Shown: piece after piece, positions 44,432 through 54,147 of the stretch
Layout of the letters: each line of letters opens with the position of its first letter
How positions within the stretch are numbered: position 1 is the first letter of the stretch
Source: MED-G105 sp039814575
GTDB lineage: Bacteria; Pseudomonadota; Alphaproteobacteria; Caulobacterales; Parvularculaceae
Assembly: GCA_039814575.1 (NCBI GenBank)
Contig: JBCCAY010000016.1
Coordinates: forward strand, 1 to 64,000
DNA length: 64,000 nt
Direction of reading: 5' to 3'
Notes under the pieces: generated by a model
Database searches by the model: none
Told to the model about the DNA's origin: nothing
What the model saw: only the letters and a program-made list of their open reading frames with translations
Program-made: the position numbers and the translations under genes

Positions 44432-45041
44432 CCGACACGGCCGTTTTCACAACGGACGACGTCGTCCTCGACTCCTTACTGGCGCCCGTCTCACTCGGCT
44501 TTGCCCGACCGTCTCCACTGGCGCGGGCCCCGTCGTCAAAGCCGTTCGCGTGCAAATATTCGCTACAGCGCGCGAGGCCCGTGGCCAAATGCTTATCGAC
44601 AGTCCCGACGCCTGTGCCCATTGCAGCAGCAATGTCTTTCACGCGCATACCCTGAAACTTACGCATAACAAACACCCGCCGACATTGGGGTGGAAGCGCG
44701 GCGACCGCTTCGACCAAAAGGATCAATTTCTGCTTCGACTCCAGCTGATCGTCAGCGCGAATTTGCTTCTCATCTACTAAGACAGACGAAATGTCCGAAT
44801 CTATAAGATATTCGGTGGTAGTATTAGATTTTTTTGCCAAATCACCGAGAGCGTAGTTCCGCGCGACACGAAAAAGAAAAGCTTTGGGTTCTCTTATCTC
44901 GCCGTCAATCTCCGCCCTAAAAGCCCGCAAGAAGGCTTCTTGCGCCGCATCCTCGACATCTTCCGCGCGCTTGTAGAACTGACGCAAAAACCGTCGCAAC
45001 GCCTCTTGGTTCTCTAAATATGCCTTCTGGATCCCACTCAT
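44415..45041 (-). CDS. fecI: ECF sigma factor, FecI-like
   Basis: This 208-residue extracytoplasmic-function sigma factor has region 2 (EDVEDAAQEAFLRAFRA ... FLFRVARNYALGDLAKK) and region 4 (LPPQCRRVFVMRKFQGMRVKDIA with an HTH GTGVGTVDKHLATGLARC), both complete. A polar tail of about 45 residues follows. With fecR and the receptor it forms the cell-surface signalling operon that induces receptor expression when the siderophore is bound. The interval to trkA is about 235 bases. Confidence 0.93.
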   Translation of the reverse strand: MSGIQKAYLENQEALRRFLRQFYKRAEDVEDAAQEAFLRAFRAEIDGEIREPKAFLFRVARNYALGDLAKKSNTTTEYLIDSDISSVLVDEKQIRADDQLESKQKLILLVEAVAALPPQCRRVFVMRKFQGMRVKDIAAAMGTGVGTVDKHLATGLARCSEYLHANGFDDGARASGDGRAKPSETGASKESRTTSSVVKTAVSDVEHD

Positions 45042-45276
45042 CGCCGCCGCATATATTATTTCTAGATCGTTAAAAACCGTACGCGATTTAATTCTACGGT
45101 AAAGATAGGCCCCAGCGCACCGTTTACCCTTTCACCTGTCACTAGAACAGGCTTCAGCGCGCTGCAACGTTAGAGCGCTTCCTATCGATAGATAAACCTG
45201 TCTGAGCACAACACCCGACATGTCAGGCTAGCCAAACGACGCCTTCAGCGTTTTCACTGGTTTAGAAATACTCGAC

Positions 45277-46650
45277 TTAGAAATACTCAATGCTGACGCG
45301 GAACATATGCTCAACGTCTTTTACATTCTCTCTTAACGCCATCAGAACAACGCGATCGTCGGGACGGACAATTGTTGTCCCGGTGGGCATCAGAACTTTT
45401 CCGTCGCTATAAACAGCGCCAATTATCACGCCTTCCGGCAAATTCGCCTCCGAAAGCGGTTTATTGACCAACGGAGACGTCTCTAACGCAATCGCATCAA
45501 TTAATTCAGCTTGCCCGTCGACGAGACTATAAACGCCCTTAATCCGTCCCCGTCGTATCTGTTGAAGAACCGTCGAAATCGTCGTAGCGCGCGGATCGAC
45601 ATAACGATCAACGCCAACCGCATCGGCGATTGCGCCATAATCAGCGTCGTTAATGAGCGCAAGCGACCGACGCGCGCCGCCTCTCTTAGCGACGACGGAC
45701 GCAAGAATATTAACCTGATCGTTATTCGTCAGTGCAACGACGGTTTCAGCGTCCTCTACGCCCGCCTCTCTCAGAACCTCACGGTCAAGCCCGTCGCCTT
45801 GTAAAACAACGGTTCGTTCTAGCTCTTCCGCCACTCTCTCCGCGCGGGACTTATCCCTTTCGATGAGGCGAATTTTCATTGACGCCAATCGTTCAAGGCC
45901 TTTGGCAACATAAAGGCCGATATTGCCACCGCCGATGATAATGGCGCGGCGGGCTTGGCGTTCGGCCATGCCCATAATCTCCAAAGCGCGCGCAACATGA
46001 TCGCGCTCAGCGATAAAGAAAATTCGATCTCCTGGGGACAGCTGATCCTCACCATGGGCCCGGCGGATGGCGTCGCCGCGTTTGATGCCGACGATGGTGA
46101 TGTTCAAATCAGGAAATAGTTCCTGGACTTGCCGCAAGGGCGTATCAATAATTGGGCAATCATCGCCAAGCTTAACGCCGACCGCCCAAACTTTTCCGTC
46201 GACAAACGCTTTCGTTTCAAATGCGCCAGGCGTAGAAAGTCGTTGAATAACCGCATCGCCCACTTCGCGCTCAGGCGAAATAATTACGTCAATGGGCATG
46301 TGGTTGCGGCTGAAAAGATCAGAGTATTTTGGATCGAGATAACCGCCAGCCCGGACGCGCGCGATCTTTGTCGGCACCTTGAACAAGGTATGCGCGATCT
46401 GACAGGCGATCATATTAACTTCATCCGAATACGTCACGGCGACAACCATGTCCGCCTCAGCGGCGCCCGCTTCAGCCAAAACATCCGGATAAGATCCATT
46501 GCCGACAACGCCGCGGACGTCGAGACGTTCCGAAATAAAACGCACCAACTTTTTGTCTTGATCAATGACGGTGACGTCATTGTTCTCCCGCGACAGACGT
46601 CGGGCGATGCCGAAGCCGACGCGACCGGCGCCGCAAACGATTATTCGCAT
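45277..46650 (-). CDS. trkA: Trk potassium transport regulatory subunit TrkA
   Basis: This 457-residue peripheral membrane protein gates TrkH by binding NAD(H)/ATP. It has two RCK (KTN plus TrkA-C) repeats: the first Rossmann motif is GAGRVGFGIARRLS at residue 7, the second IGGGNIGLYVAKGLER near 239, and each half ends in a TrkA-C domain. Its partner trkH is downstream but separated by the iron-receptor insertion. It follows ntrX in the same direction, the conserved alphaproteobacterial order. Confidence 0.95.
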   Translation of the reverse strand: MRIIVCGAGRVGFGIARRLSRENNDVTVIDQDKKLVRFISERLDVRGVVGNGSYPDVLAEAGAAEADMVVAVTYSDEVNMIACQIAHTLFKVPTKIARVRAGGYLDPKYSDLFSRNHMPIDVIISPEREVGDAVIQRLSTPGAFETKAFVDGKVWAVGVKLGDDCPIIDTPLRQVQELFPDLNITIVGIKRGDAIRRAHGEDQLSPGDRIFFIAERDHVARALEIMGMAERQARRAIIIGGGNIGLYVAKGLERLASMKIRLIERDKSRAERVAEELERTVVLQGDGLDREVLREAGVEDAETVVALTNNDQVNILASVVAKRGGARRSLALINDADYGAIADAVGVDRYVDPRATTISTVLQQIRRGRIKGVYSLVDGQAELIDAIALETSPLVNKPLSEANLPEGVIIGAVYSDGKVLMPTGTTIVRPDDRVVLMALRENVKDVEHMFRVSIEYF

Positions 46651-46826
46651 TTCACTTCAGCCCTTGGCTCTAGTAAACGTATCTCACCCCGTACGAACCT
46701 AATTAGTACGCTAGGTCAATAAACAATACGCTAAATCACACCGGTTATGCGCAACGTCGCCGCCTCGTCAAATGCGCAGAAGCAACCGATATCGCTACAC
46801 GCGCCACCGATATCGCGCGATCGCTT

Positions 46827-48215
46827 TTAAGCGCTTTCAGCGCGCTGAGCGCCTGAAACGCCAAGCGCTTTTAGCTTGCGATGGAGGGCCGACCGCTCCA
46901 TGCCGATAAACGCGGCCGTCCTCGAAATGTTTCCGCCGAACCGATTGATCTGCGCAATAAGATATTCTCGCTCAAAGCGCTCTCGCGCTTCGCGCAACGG
47001 CAAAGCAATAATCTGTTCGAGACCGTCGCCCGCCGGTATTGACAGACCGGCGTCAATAATCTCTGCAGGCAAGTGATCGCAGGAGATCTCCTCGTCGCTA
47101 TCACGCCCCATCATAATCAGTGTACGCTCTATTACGTTGCGTAATTGGCGCACATTGCCCGGCCAGTGATAGGTTTGCAAAGCAGCAAGCGCATCACTTG
47201 AGATAACGCGTTTTGGCAAACCAAGGGACCGCGACAGCCGGTCAATAAAAAACGCCGTTAGGGCCGGAACATCATCACGACGTTCGGCGAGCGAGGGCAC
47301 TTCAATAGGAACCACATTCAAACGATGGTAGAGATCTTCTCTGAACCGATCGAGTTCGGCTTCCTTCAAAAGATCACGCGAGGTTGTCGATACGATGCGC
47401 ACATCAACTTCAACCGGCGTCTCGCCGCCGACGCGCCGGAAACGCTGGTCCACCAGAACACGTAAGATTTTGCTCTGAGTCTGGATCGGCATATCGCCGA
47501 TTTCATCAAACATTAGCGTGCCGCCATGGGCGCGCTCCAATAAGCCGACGCTGCTGGGGCCGTCGCCCTCACCTTCAACGCCGAAAAGCTCTTCTTCCAT
47601 ACGTTCGGGCGCTATCGTCGCCGCGCTCACCAAGATGAAAGGCCGATCGGCCCGCGAGGAATTCGCGTGCAAAAGGCGCGCAATCGTTTCTTTCCCGGCG
47701 CCGGCGGACCCGGAGATCAAAACCCGTGAGCGCGCGTCAGCGACTTTTTCGATCGTCTGGCGCAGCGAGGCGATAGCAGCCGACCCGCCGATCAATCCCC
47801 AATCAGGCATGCGCACGCGCATTTCTGAATTCTCTTGACGAAGGCGCGTCGTCTCCAAAGCACGACTAACCGCCAATACGAGACGATCGGCGTTGAAAGG
47901 CTTCTCAACAAAATCGTAAGCGCCCTTCTTGATCGCTGCGACCGCAGTTTCGATCGTTCCGTGTCCAGAAATTATGATCACAGGAAGTTCAGGATAGACT
48001 TTTTTTAGTTCTTCAAGAATTTCGATGCCGTCAAGCGGCGACCCTTGAAGCCAGACATCTAGCACAACAAGCGCCGGCGCACGCTGACGCACGGCTTCAA
48101 AGACGGCGTCGGAGTTCGCCGCCGTCCGCGGCGCATATCCCTCGTCTTCGAGAATACCTGAAACGAGTTCACGAATGTCCGCTTCATCGTCAACAACCAG
48201 AATGTCTACGCTCAT
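46827..48215 (-). CDS. ntrX: nitrogen/redox response regulator NtrX
   Basis: This 462-residue NtrC-family regulator is paired with NtrY. The receiver domain (1-120) has the phospho-acceptor Asp in VVLDVWL (about residue 53), then come an AAA+ domain with Walker A GSAGAGKET and Walker B LMFDEIGDMP, and a C-terminal Fis-type HTH (NRFGGNISRTAAFIGMERS). The sigma-54-contacting GAFTGA loop is absent: the ELFG segment is followed by VEGEGDGPSSVGLLERA. It may therefore activate or repress without sigma-54, as reported for some alphaproteobacterial NtrX. It is 63 bases downstream of ntrY. Confidence 0.93.
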   Translation of the reverse strand: MSVDILVVDDEADIRELVSGILEDEGYAPRTAANSDAVFEAVRQRAPALVVLDVWLQGSPLDGIEILEELKKVYPELPVIIISGHGTIETAVAAIKKGAYDFVEKPFNADRLVLAVSRALETTRLRQENSEMRVRMPDWGLIGGSAAIASLRQTIEKVADARSRVLISGSAGAGKETIARLLHANSSRADRPFILVSAATIAPERMEEELFGVEGEGDGPSSVGLLERAHGGTLMFDEIGDMPIQTQSKILRVLVDQRFRRVGGETPVEVDVRIVSTTSRDLLKEAELDRFREDLYHRLNVVPIEVPSLAERRDDVPALTAFFIDRLSRSLGLPKRVISSDALAALQTYHWPGNVRQLRNVIERTLIMMGRDSDEEISCDHLPAEIIDAGLSIPAGDGLEQIIALPLREARERFEREYLIAQINRFGGNISRTAAFIGMERSALHRKLKALGVSGAQRAESA

Positions 48216-48278
48216 ATCGTCGCTCTTCTTACTGTAACGCCCTTGTCGCCGTTTTTATTCGCCGCACTTGGCCGTCAT

Positions 48279-50810
48279 CTACTCCGCTGCTTGACTAAGA
48301 TTTGATTCGATGCGTGACGCGCGTTCGCCGCCGCCATCTGACGTTCCCGAAACGGTCGGCCCCTTCGCTCCATCCGCCATATCCTCAGCGGGAGAAGCCG
48401 TCGCGAGGGGTAAATTCAATCGAACGATCGCTCCCGTCGGTCCAAGCTCGCCCGTGTCAGCGAACGAAATCTGTCCGCCATGGTCTTCGACGACTTTTTT
48501 CACGATCGCTAAGCCAAGGCCGGTGCCCTTTTCGCGGGTCGTCATATAAGGCTCGGTTAGTCTATGCCGTAAGCTCTTCGGCAGGCCGAGCCCATTATCC
48601 AAAATCTCAATATACGCCGCGCCGTTATCAGCGCGCATTCGCGTTACAATTCGCCCTTTGGGATCTTTCACGTCAACCAGCCGTGAATCAATCGATTCGC
48701 ATGCGTTCTTCATCAAATTACCGAACGCTTGCACAATCAAACGCCCGTCGCAGGCCGTCGTAATCGGCATATCCGGCGCTTGAATATCGAAAGAGATCTC
48801 AGGAAACGCAACGCGCTGCGTGAAGGCGGCTGAACGCGCCAATTCAGCGACATCCTCAATACCGATGACGGGTTCCGGCATGCGCGCGAAAGACGAGAAC
48901 TCATCGACCATGCGCCGGATATCACTCACATGGCGGACAATCGTGTCCGTGCATTTATCGAAAACCTCCGGCGACGAGACAACCTCGCCTTTGTATTTGC
49001 GCCGCAAGCGTTCCGCCGAGAGCTGGATTGGCGTCAGGGGGTTCTTAATTTCATGGGCGATACGCTGGGCCACGTCGCCCCAAGCGGCTGACCGGTGCGC
49101 GGCGATCAGTTCGGTGACGTCATCGAACGTTGCAACGCAACTTCTGCCGCCCTCGCTACGATCGCTCATGACACGAACGTTGACGATGCGCTCTTCGCCG
49201 CCACGTTCAATTTCAAGTTGACCGGACGCTTCAACGTTCGGCGTCGCCATCGCCTGGGCTACGAGGTCTTGCAACTCCGGAATCACGACGGACAAAGGCG
49301 CACCGACGGAGCGAGCGCCATCGACTTTCAAAAGATATTCCGCAGACGTATTGACGATTGTGATGCGCCCTGCCCCATCAATGCCGACAACACCGGCGGA
49401 CACGCCTGACAGCACGGCTTCAGTGAACCGCCGGCGGCGGTCGAATTGTCGGTTGGTTTCAATGAGATCATCGCGCTGGGTTTGCAGCTGCGCCGTCATA
49501 TGGTTCATCGACCGCGCGAGAACGCCGAGTTCGCCGTCGTTCTTATAAACATCGACACGCGCGCCAAGATCGCCGCCGGAGACGCGCTCGGCCATGCGGA
49601 TCAAACGCCCGATCGGCGCGACAAACCCGGTCGACGCGCGCAACGCAGACCAAATAGCGCCGAACAGCACAATCAGCGCCATCACGGAGAAACCAGCGAG
49701 GAAGACGCGCTCTAACCGATTGCGCTGACCTTTCGCGCTTTCCCAATCGTCGCGCATCGCGCGGATCGCCAGCAAGCCTTCGCTGACCCCTTCGGGCATC
49801 GCGCGGTAGATGATGATGTAACCGCCGTTCAGCGCTTCGCTTTTCAGCATGCCGCGTAAATAACGCAATTGCGTGGGGTCGTTGGCGCCATAGCGGATGA
49901 GTTGACCTTGCGCGCCTTTCTCAAGCGCTTCGGCGTCAATGGCGTCGAACTCTTCTTTACGCGGCAAGGCGAAATCAGCATCGGCGAGACGCACGCTGGC
50001 GACAACGCGCTTGGTCGGATCGAGAATAAAGACCGCGGCGAGGTTTCGAACATAAGCCTGTTCGATCAATCTTTGCCGAAACGTGATCGGCGTTAATGCT
50101 GGCGAGACGCCGGTCAACCGGCTGCGCATGATATCAAGCTCGATATTGCGCAGACTTTGAATGTCCGTCGCAGCGCGCTCTTGCACATACTCATTGGCGA
50201 AATTTCTCGACGTGGCGACGGAGGTTTCTATGCGATCGCCGAAAACGTCGTTCAAACTCGCCCGCAATATCGTGAACGAAAACAGAAATGAGACGAGCGC
50301 CGGCACGGCCGCGACCAGCGCAAACAAGGCCACCAATCGCAACTGGGTGTGCGAGCCGGCGCGGCGCAGGCGACGCTCGTCGAGAACCTGCCAAACATAG
50401 GCGCCGATGAGGGCGGCGAACGCGGCGGCAATAAGGATATTCGCCCCAACAAGGACAATGAGAAAACTCCGCCCGACTTTCTCGGCGGCAGGCGACAACA
50501 AAAACCATGTGGACAAGAACGCCGCGAAGCCTGCAAGCGGCAGACCGACGGCGGCGACGACATCAGAGAAAGAACGCCGGCCGGCGGCGCTGTTGTGTGA
50601 CGACGCGTCGGCGAACACCGGCGTTTCGGAAGGATCGTCGGCCATTAGCGCCGGATCAGCGACATGTTCGGCGACATGATCAGCGGCATGTTGCTCAACA
50701 TGGTCGCCTGGATGTTCCGCGCTATTACTCATCGCGTCATCTTCCACCGCGCCGCTCCCGTCACGACCGACCAATTTGTGGTCTTGGCTCCCTTGTGATC
50801 GTGACTCCAC
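48279..50810 (-). CDS. ntrY: sensor histidine kinase NtrY
   Basis: This membrane kinase of up to 843 residues has several N-terminal transmembrane segments (AAVGLPLAGFAAFLSTWFLL, FLIVLVGANILIAAAFAALI, LVALFALVAAVPALVSFLFS, MALIVLFGAIWSAL), a periplasmic sensor region, HAMP (FVAPIGRLIRMAERVSGGD), PAS, HisKA with the phospho-His in AHEIKNPLTPIQ, and HATPase with GTGLGLAIVKKV. The first about 50 residues are His/Asp-rich (DHVEQHAADHVAEHVAD), unusual for NtrY. ATG 50732 is an alternative start that keeps that segment. It is coupled with ntrX, and the usual upstream ntrBC is missing. Confidence 0.93.
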   Translation of the reverse strand: MESRSQGSQDHKLVGRDGSGAVEDDAMSNSAEHPGDHVEQHAADHVAEHVADPALMADDPSETPVFADASSHNSAAGRRSFSDVVAAVGLPLAGFAAFLSTWFLLSPAAEKVGRSFLIVLVGANILIAAAFAALIGAYVWQVLDERRLRRAGSHTQLRLVALFALVAAVPALVSFLFSFTILRASLNDVFGDRIETSVATSRNFANEYVQERAATDIQSLRNIELDIMRSRLTGVSPALTPITFRQRLIEQAYVRNLAAVFILDPTKRVVASVRLADADFALPRKEEFDAIDAEALEKGAQGQLIRYGANDPTQLRYLRGMLKSEALNGGYIIIYRAMPEGVSEGLLAIRAMRDDWESAKGQRNRLERVFLAGFSVMALIVLFGAIWSALRASTGFVAPIGRLIRMAERVSGGDLGARVDVYKNDGELGVLARSMNHMTAQLQTQRDDLIETNRQFDRRRRFTEAVLSGVSAGVVGIDGAGRITIVNTSAEYLLKVDGARSVGAPLSVVIPELQDLVAQAMATPNVEASGQLEIERGGEERIVNVRVMSDRSEGGRSCVATFDDVTELIAAHRSAAWGDVAQRIAHEIKNPLTPIQLSAERLRRKYKGEVVSSPEVFDKCTDTIVRHVSDIRRMVDEFSSFARMPEPVIGIEDVAELARSAAFTQRVAFPEISFDIQAPDMPITTACDGRLIVQAFGNLMKNACESIDSRLVDVKDPKGRIVTRMRADNGAAYIEILDNGLGLPKSLRHRLTEPYMTTREKGTGLGLAIVKKVVEDHGGQISFADTGELGPTGAIVRLNLPLATASPAEDMADGAKGPTVSGTSDGGGERASRIESNLSQAAE

Positions 50811-51245
50811 GGACCAAATCGATCGCCCGCCTCTGATGGGTTGGAAGCCAATCGCGTTTACTCGCCAGTCTCAAACCGATACCCAAACCATCTGCACGCA
50901 TAACGCCAAAGCGACAGCCTCATAGCCCCCAAAGCCAGACGCCCAACAGCCAAATACACAAACGAGAGACAAACCCGATCGATTGACCGAGTAAGCCCGT
51001 TCGACGCTGTAAAACCGTAAGAGCATCGCTCCTTAACGACCGGACGAATTGACGGCCGCACGAATTGAGGACCGGACGATCCAAGCGCCGCCATTTGCGC
51101 TGCTTCACTGCAAGCCTCAAACCACAATGGATGCTGCGACGATTGTTGCCAAAAATCAACAAGCCGTTGCACGAATGTCGCATGAGAAATTCGCGCTAAA
51201 GTTGATTTCAATCGAGTTTTTTCGGACTAAAGAACGCTCTCGATC
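50811..51245. other. dusB-ntrY junction where ntrB and ntrC are normally found
   Basis: About 435 bases without a supported gene. In relatives ntrB-ntrC lie between dusB and ntrY. No recognisable fragment of either is visible. Short internal repeats around CGGACGAATTG and CGCACGAATTGAGGACCGGACGA (about 51039-51080) may be scar sequence. Confidence 0.45.
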
Positions 51246-52325
51246 TTACGCCGCGGCGGCGTCCCGAGACGATGGGTCGGCAGAACTTGCGTTCAACAGC
51301 GAAAACACGCCCGAACTCGCCCCTTCAATGGCGTCTGTGACGGCGGCCGGGTCGTCGAGACGACAGAGCGCCGCCCGCCAATGTCGACGCTGAAGAGGCG
51401 CAAGATCAATCGGCGCCGCGTCGATGAACGCGGCCAAGTGTTTACGCGCCACGCGGACGCCAAGACGCGGTCCGTAATGGTCAATGGTCATTGCGTATTG
51501 GCGGAGAAACAGCGTCGTCTGCTCTTCCAGCGTCGGCACATCGACAGATGCGCTACCGTTGGCGAGGGCCGCCGCGATCCGTCCTGGCAGCCACGCCCGT
51601 CCGGTCGCAGCGCGTCCGATCATAACGCCGTCGGCGCCGGACTCTGCAAGCGCTTGGCGCGCCGAAGCGAGATCGACAATATCTCCATTGGCGATAACAG
51701 GAATTGCAACCGCGTCTTTGACGTCTTCGATCGCGCGCCAATTTGCGACGCCTTTGTAGAATTGGTTCCGAACGCGGCCATGCACCGTAATAAGGCTCAC
51801 GCCCGCGTCTTCGGCGCGCCGGGCGATCTCCGCGGCGTTCAAGCAATCCCAATCCCAGCCAAGCCGCATCTTCAACGTCACCGGCTTCGACGTTCCCTCA
51901 AGCGTTGCTTTGACAAGAGAAATAGCGTGGTCGGGATCACGCATCAGCGCCGAGCCGGACAATGCGCCCGTCACTTGGCGCGCGGGGCACCCCATATTGA
52001 TATCGACGATGTCGGCGCCGGCGGCCTCGGCTAGTTCGGCGCCCTTGGCCATCCAATGGGCGTCTCTGCCGGCGAGCTGAATGACAAACGGCTTCACCCC
52101 GGCGAGGTTTTCCGCCCGGCGCACCATGTCGGCGCGGCGCCCCGCGAGCTCAGCGCTAGCGACCATTTCAGAGACCACAAGCCCTGCTCCCGCTTCGGCC
52201 GCAATGGCGCGAAACGGCGCGTCCGAGACGCCCGACATGGGCGCAGCGGCGACCACGTTCTGCAGGACCAATTCTCCGATTTGGATCGTCAAACTCACAT
52301 CTCCTCGATCATCGGATCGATACAC
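51246..52325 (-). CDS. dusB: tRNA-dihydrouridine synthase DusB (NifR3 family)
   Basis: This FMN-dependent enzyme of about 350 residues reduces uridines in the tRNA D loop. It has the family N-terminus AAAPMSGVSDAPFR, the catalytic Cys in DINMGCPARQV, KMRLGWD, and ANGDIVDLASARQ with the GVMIGRAATGRAW phosphate-binding motif. The exact start is uncertain: 52325, GTG 52298 or TTG 52292, the last best spaced from GAGGAG. It is back to back with ispDF, about 60 bases apart. In alphaproteobacteria it usually leads the ntr operon. Confidence 0.93.
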   Translation of the reverse strand: MYRSDDRGDVSLTIQIGELVLQNVVAAAPMSGVSDAPFRAIAAEAGAGLVVSEMVASAELAGRRADMVRRAENLAGVKPFVIQLAGRDAHWMAKGAELAEAAGADIVDINMGCPARQVTGALSGSALMRDPDHAISLVKATLEGTSKPVTLKMRLGWDWDCLNAAEIARRAEDAGVSLITVHGRVRNQFYKGVANWRAIEDVKDAVAIPVIANGDIVDLASARQALAESGADGVMIGRAATGRAWLPGRIAAALANGSASVDVPTLEEQTTLFLRQYAMTIDHYGPRLGVRVARKHLAAFIDAAPIDLAPLQRRHWRAALCRLDDPAAVTDAIEGASSGVFSLLNASSADPSSRDAAAA

Positions 52326-52384
52326 GCCTCGCTATGCAAAGAAAACGCCTTGATCGCTAACGGGTTTTCAGCGAGTGAACACAA

Positions 52385-53620
52385 ATGACCGCGGCCTCGC
52401 CAGACACTGACCTGAAATCATCCCCCAAAACCATTGCGCTCATCGTCGCCGCCGGTCGCGGCGCGCGCGCCGGCGCGGGCGGACCGAAGCAATATAGACC
52501 GCTCGCCGGAGAAGCGGTCATCGCGCATACGGTGAAAGCCTTTATCGACCACCCGGCGATCGACGCCGTGCGCGTCGTTATCCACCGGGACGATCCGGAC
52601 CTCTACGCAGAGGCGCTTGGCGCGCTCGTTCAATCGGCCAAAATATTGCCCCCGACATTCGGCGGCGCGGAACGCCAAGACTCGGTGCGTCTCGGTTTGG
52701 AGAGCCTGTCTGACCTATCGCCGAACCACGTGCTCATCCATGACGCTGCGCGCCCGTTTGTAGCGCCGGACGTCATTACGAGAGTCTTGGACGCGCTGTC
52801 GGACGCCGACGGCGCCATCGCCGCCCTACCCGTTTTTGACACTTTGAAGAAAAGCAACAGCGCGCGGCAAGACGGCGCGCCAGTGATCAGCGAAACGATT
52901 TCTCGCGACGGGCTATGGCGCGCCCAGACGCCGCAAGGCTTTCAGTACGGCGCCATTCTCAAAGCCCACAGCGCGGCGAAGGGACAAGTTCTGACGGACG
53001 ACGCCGCCGTCGCCGAGGCCTTCGGTCTTTCGGTCAAGCTAACGCCCGGCTCACCGGACAATATGAAAATTACGCAGGCGGAGGATTTCGGCATGGCCGA
53101 GATCCTCTTGGGGAGACGTGAAATGACCTTCGAGACGCGAACCGGCGCCGGCTATGACGTTCACGCTTTTGAACCGGGCGACGCCGTCACGCTGTGCGGC
53201 GTCGACATCCCCCACGAGCAAAAGCTGAAAGGCCATTCAGACGCGGATGTCGGCATGCACGCTCTCACCGATGCGCTTCTCGGCGCAATTGGCGACGGCG
53301 ATATCGGCGATCATTTCCCGCCCTCCGATCCCCAATGGAAAGGCGCAGCATCAGACATTTTCCTGCGCAAAGCGGCAAGCCTGATCACTGAGCGCGGCGG
53401 GGCGATCGCTAATTGTGACGTCACCTTGATATGCGAAGCCCCCAAAATCGGCCCCCACCGCACGGCGATGCGCACCGTATTGGCCGAAATCCTCGACATC
53501 GCCATTGATCGCGTATCGGTTAAGGCGACGACCAGCGAACAACTCGGCTTCACAGGACGACGCGAAGGCATCGCCGCGATCGCATCGGCAAGCGTCCGCC
53601 TACCGTTTGACGGCAGCTGA
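52385..53620 (+). CDS. ispDF: bifunctional MEP cytidylyltransferase / MEcPP synthase IspDF
   Basis: This fused enzyme of 411 residues performs steps 3 and 5 of the non-mevalonate isoprenoid route. The IspD domain (about 15-240) has IVAAGRGARAGAGGPKQYRPL and VLIHDAARPFV. The IspF domain (about 255-410) has the metal motif GYDVHAF (Asp-x-His) and the KLKGHSDADVGMHALTDALLGA and GDIGDHFPPSDPQWKGA segments. Fusion is normal in alphaproteobacteria. Its stop overlaps the start of the downstream pncC by one base. Confidence 0.95.
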   Translation: MTAASPDTDLKSSPKTIALIVAAGRGARAGAGGPKQYRPLAGEAVIAHTVKAFIDHPAIDAVRVVIHRDDPDLYAEALGALVQSAKILPPTFGGAERQDSVRLGLESLSDLSPNHVLIHDAARPFVAPDVITRVLDALSDADGAIAALPVFDTLKKSNSARQDGAPVISETISRDGLWRAQTPQGFQYGAILKAHSAAKGQVLTDDAAVAEAFGLSVKLTPGSPDNMKITQAEDFGMAEILLGRREMTFETRTGAGYDVHAFEPGDAVTLCGVDIPHEQKLKGHSDADVGMHALTDALLGAIGDGDIGDHFPPSDPQWKGAASDIFLRKAASLITERGGAIANCDVTLICEAPKIGPHRTAMRTVLAEILDIAIDRVSVKATTSEQLGFTGRREGIAAIASASVRLPFDGS

Positions 53621-54120
53621 TGACCCAATCTCAAATTATCAGTCAACTGAGCGCTGACATCATTCGAAACGCGGGCGCTAAAGGACTGAAGATCGCCACC
53701 GCTGAATCCTGCACCGCCGGGCTCATCAGCGCCGCCCTTACCGATCACGCCGGCTCATCGAACGTTTTCGAGTATGGGTTCGTCACATACGCCAACGCGG
53801 CCAAAGTCGATATGCTCGGCGTCGACAGCGCAGTAATCGCGGCTCATGGCGCCGTCAGCCACAACGTGGCGCGCGCGATGGCCGTCGGCGCGTTACAAAA
53901 GTCAGTAGCTAATATCGCGGTCGCCGTAACAGGCGTCGCCGGCCCTGGCGGCGGCAGCGCCCAAAAGCCGGTGGGAACAGTTTGGTTCGGCCTCGCCGGC
54001 ACATCCATCGGCGCGCGGACCGAGCATCGGCTTTTTCCCAAGGGATCGCGACAATTTGTGAGAGCGGCGGCCGCTGAGACCGCTCTTAGATTATTGCTTG
54101 CCGGCGTCGCCAAAGCCTGA
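53620..54120 (+). CDS. pncC: nicotinamide-nucleotide amidohydrolase (CinA C-terminal type)
   Basis: This 166-residue enzyme deamidates NMN to nicotinate mononucleotide in the pyridine-nucleotide salvage cycle. The family motif TAESCTAGLISAALTD with the catalytic Ser is at about residue 29, followed by VTGVAGPGGGSAQKPVGTVWFG. It lacks the N-terminal CinA domain. The overlapped stop and start with ispDF suggests translational coupling. Confidence 0.93.
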   Translation: MTQSQIISQLSADIIRNAGAKGLKIATAESCTAGLISAALTDHAGSSNVFEYGFVTYANAAKVDMLGVDSAVIAAHGAVSHNVARAMAVGALQKSVANIAVAVTGVAGPGGGSAQKPVGTVWFGLAGTSIGARTEHRLFPKGSRQFVRAAAAETALRLLLAGVAKA

Positions 54121-54147
54121 TCACCGCCCATTTCGAGAAGACCGCTC

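Noticed and set aside
50858..51211. Minus-strand frame of 117 residues between dusB and ntrY, possible ntrB or ntrC fragment
   Set aside because: No histidine kinase or response-regulator motif is recognisable.
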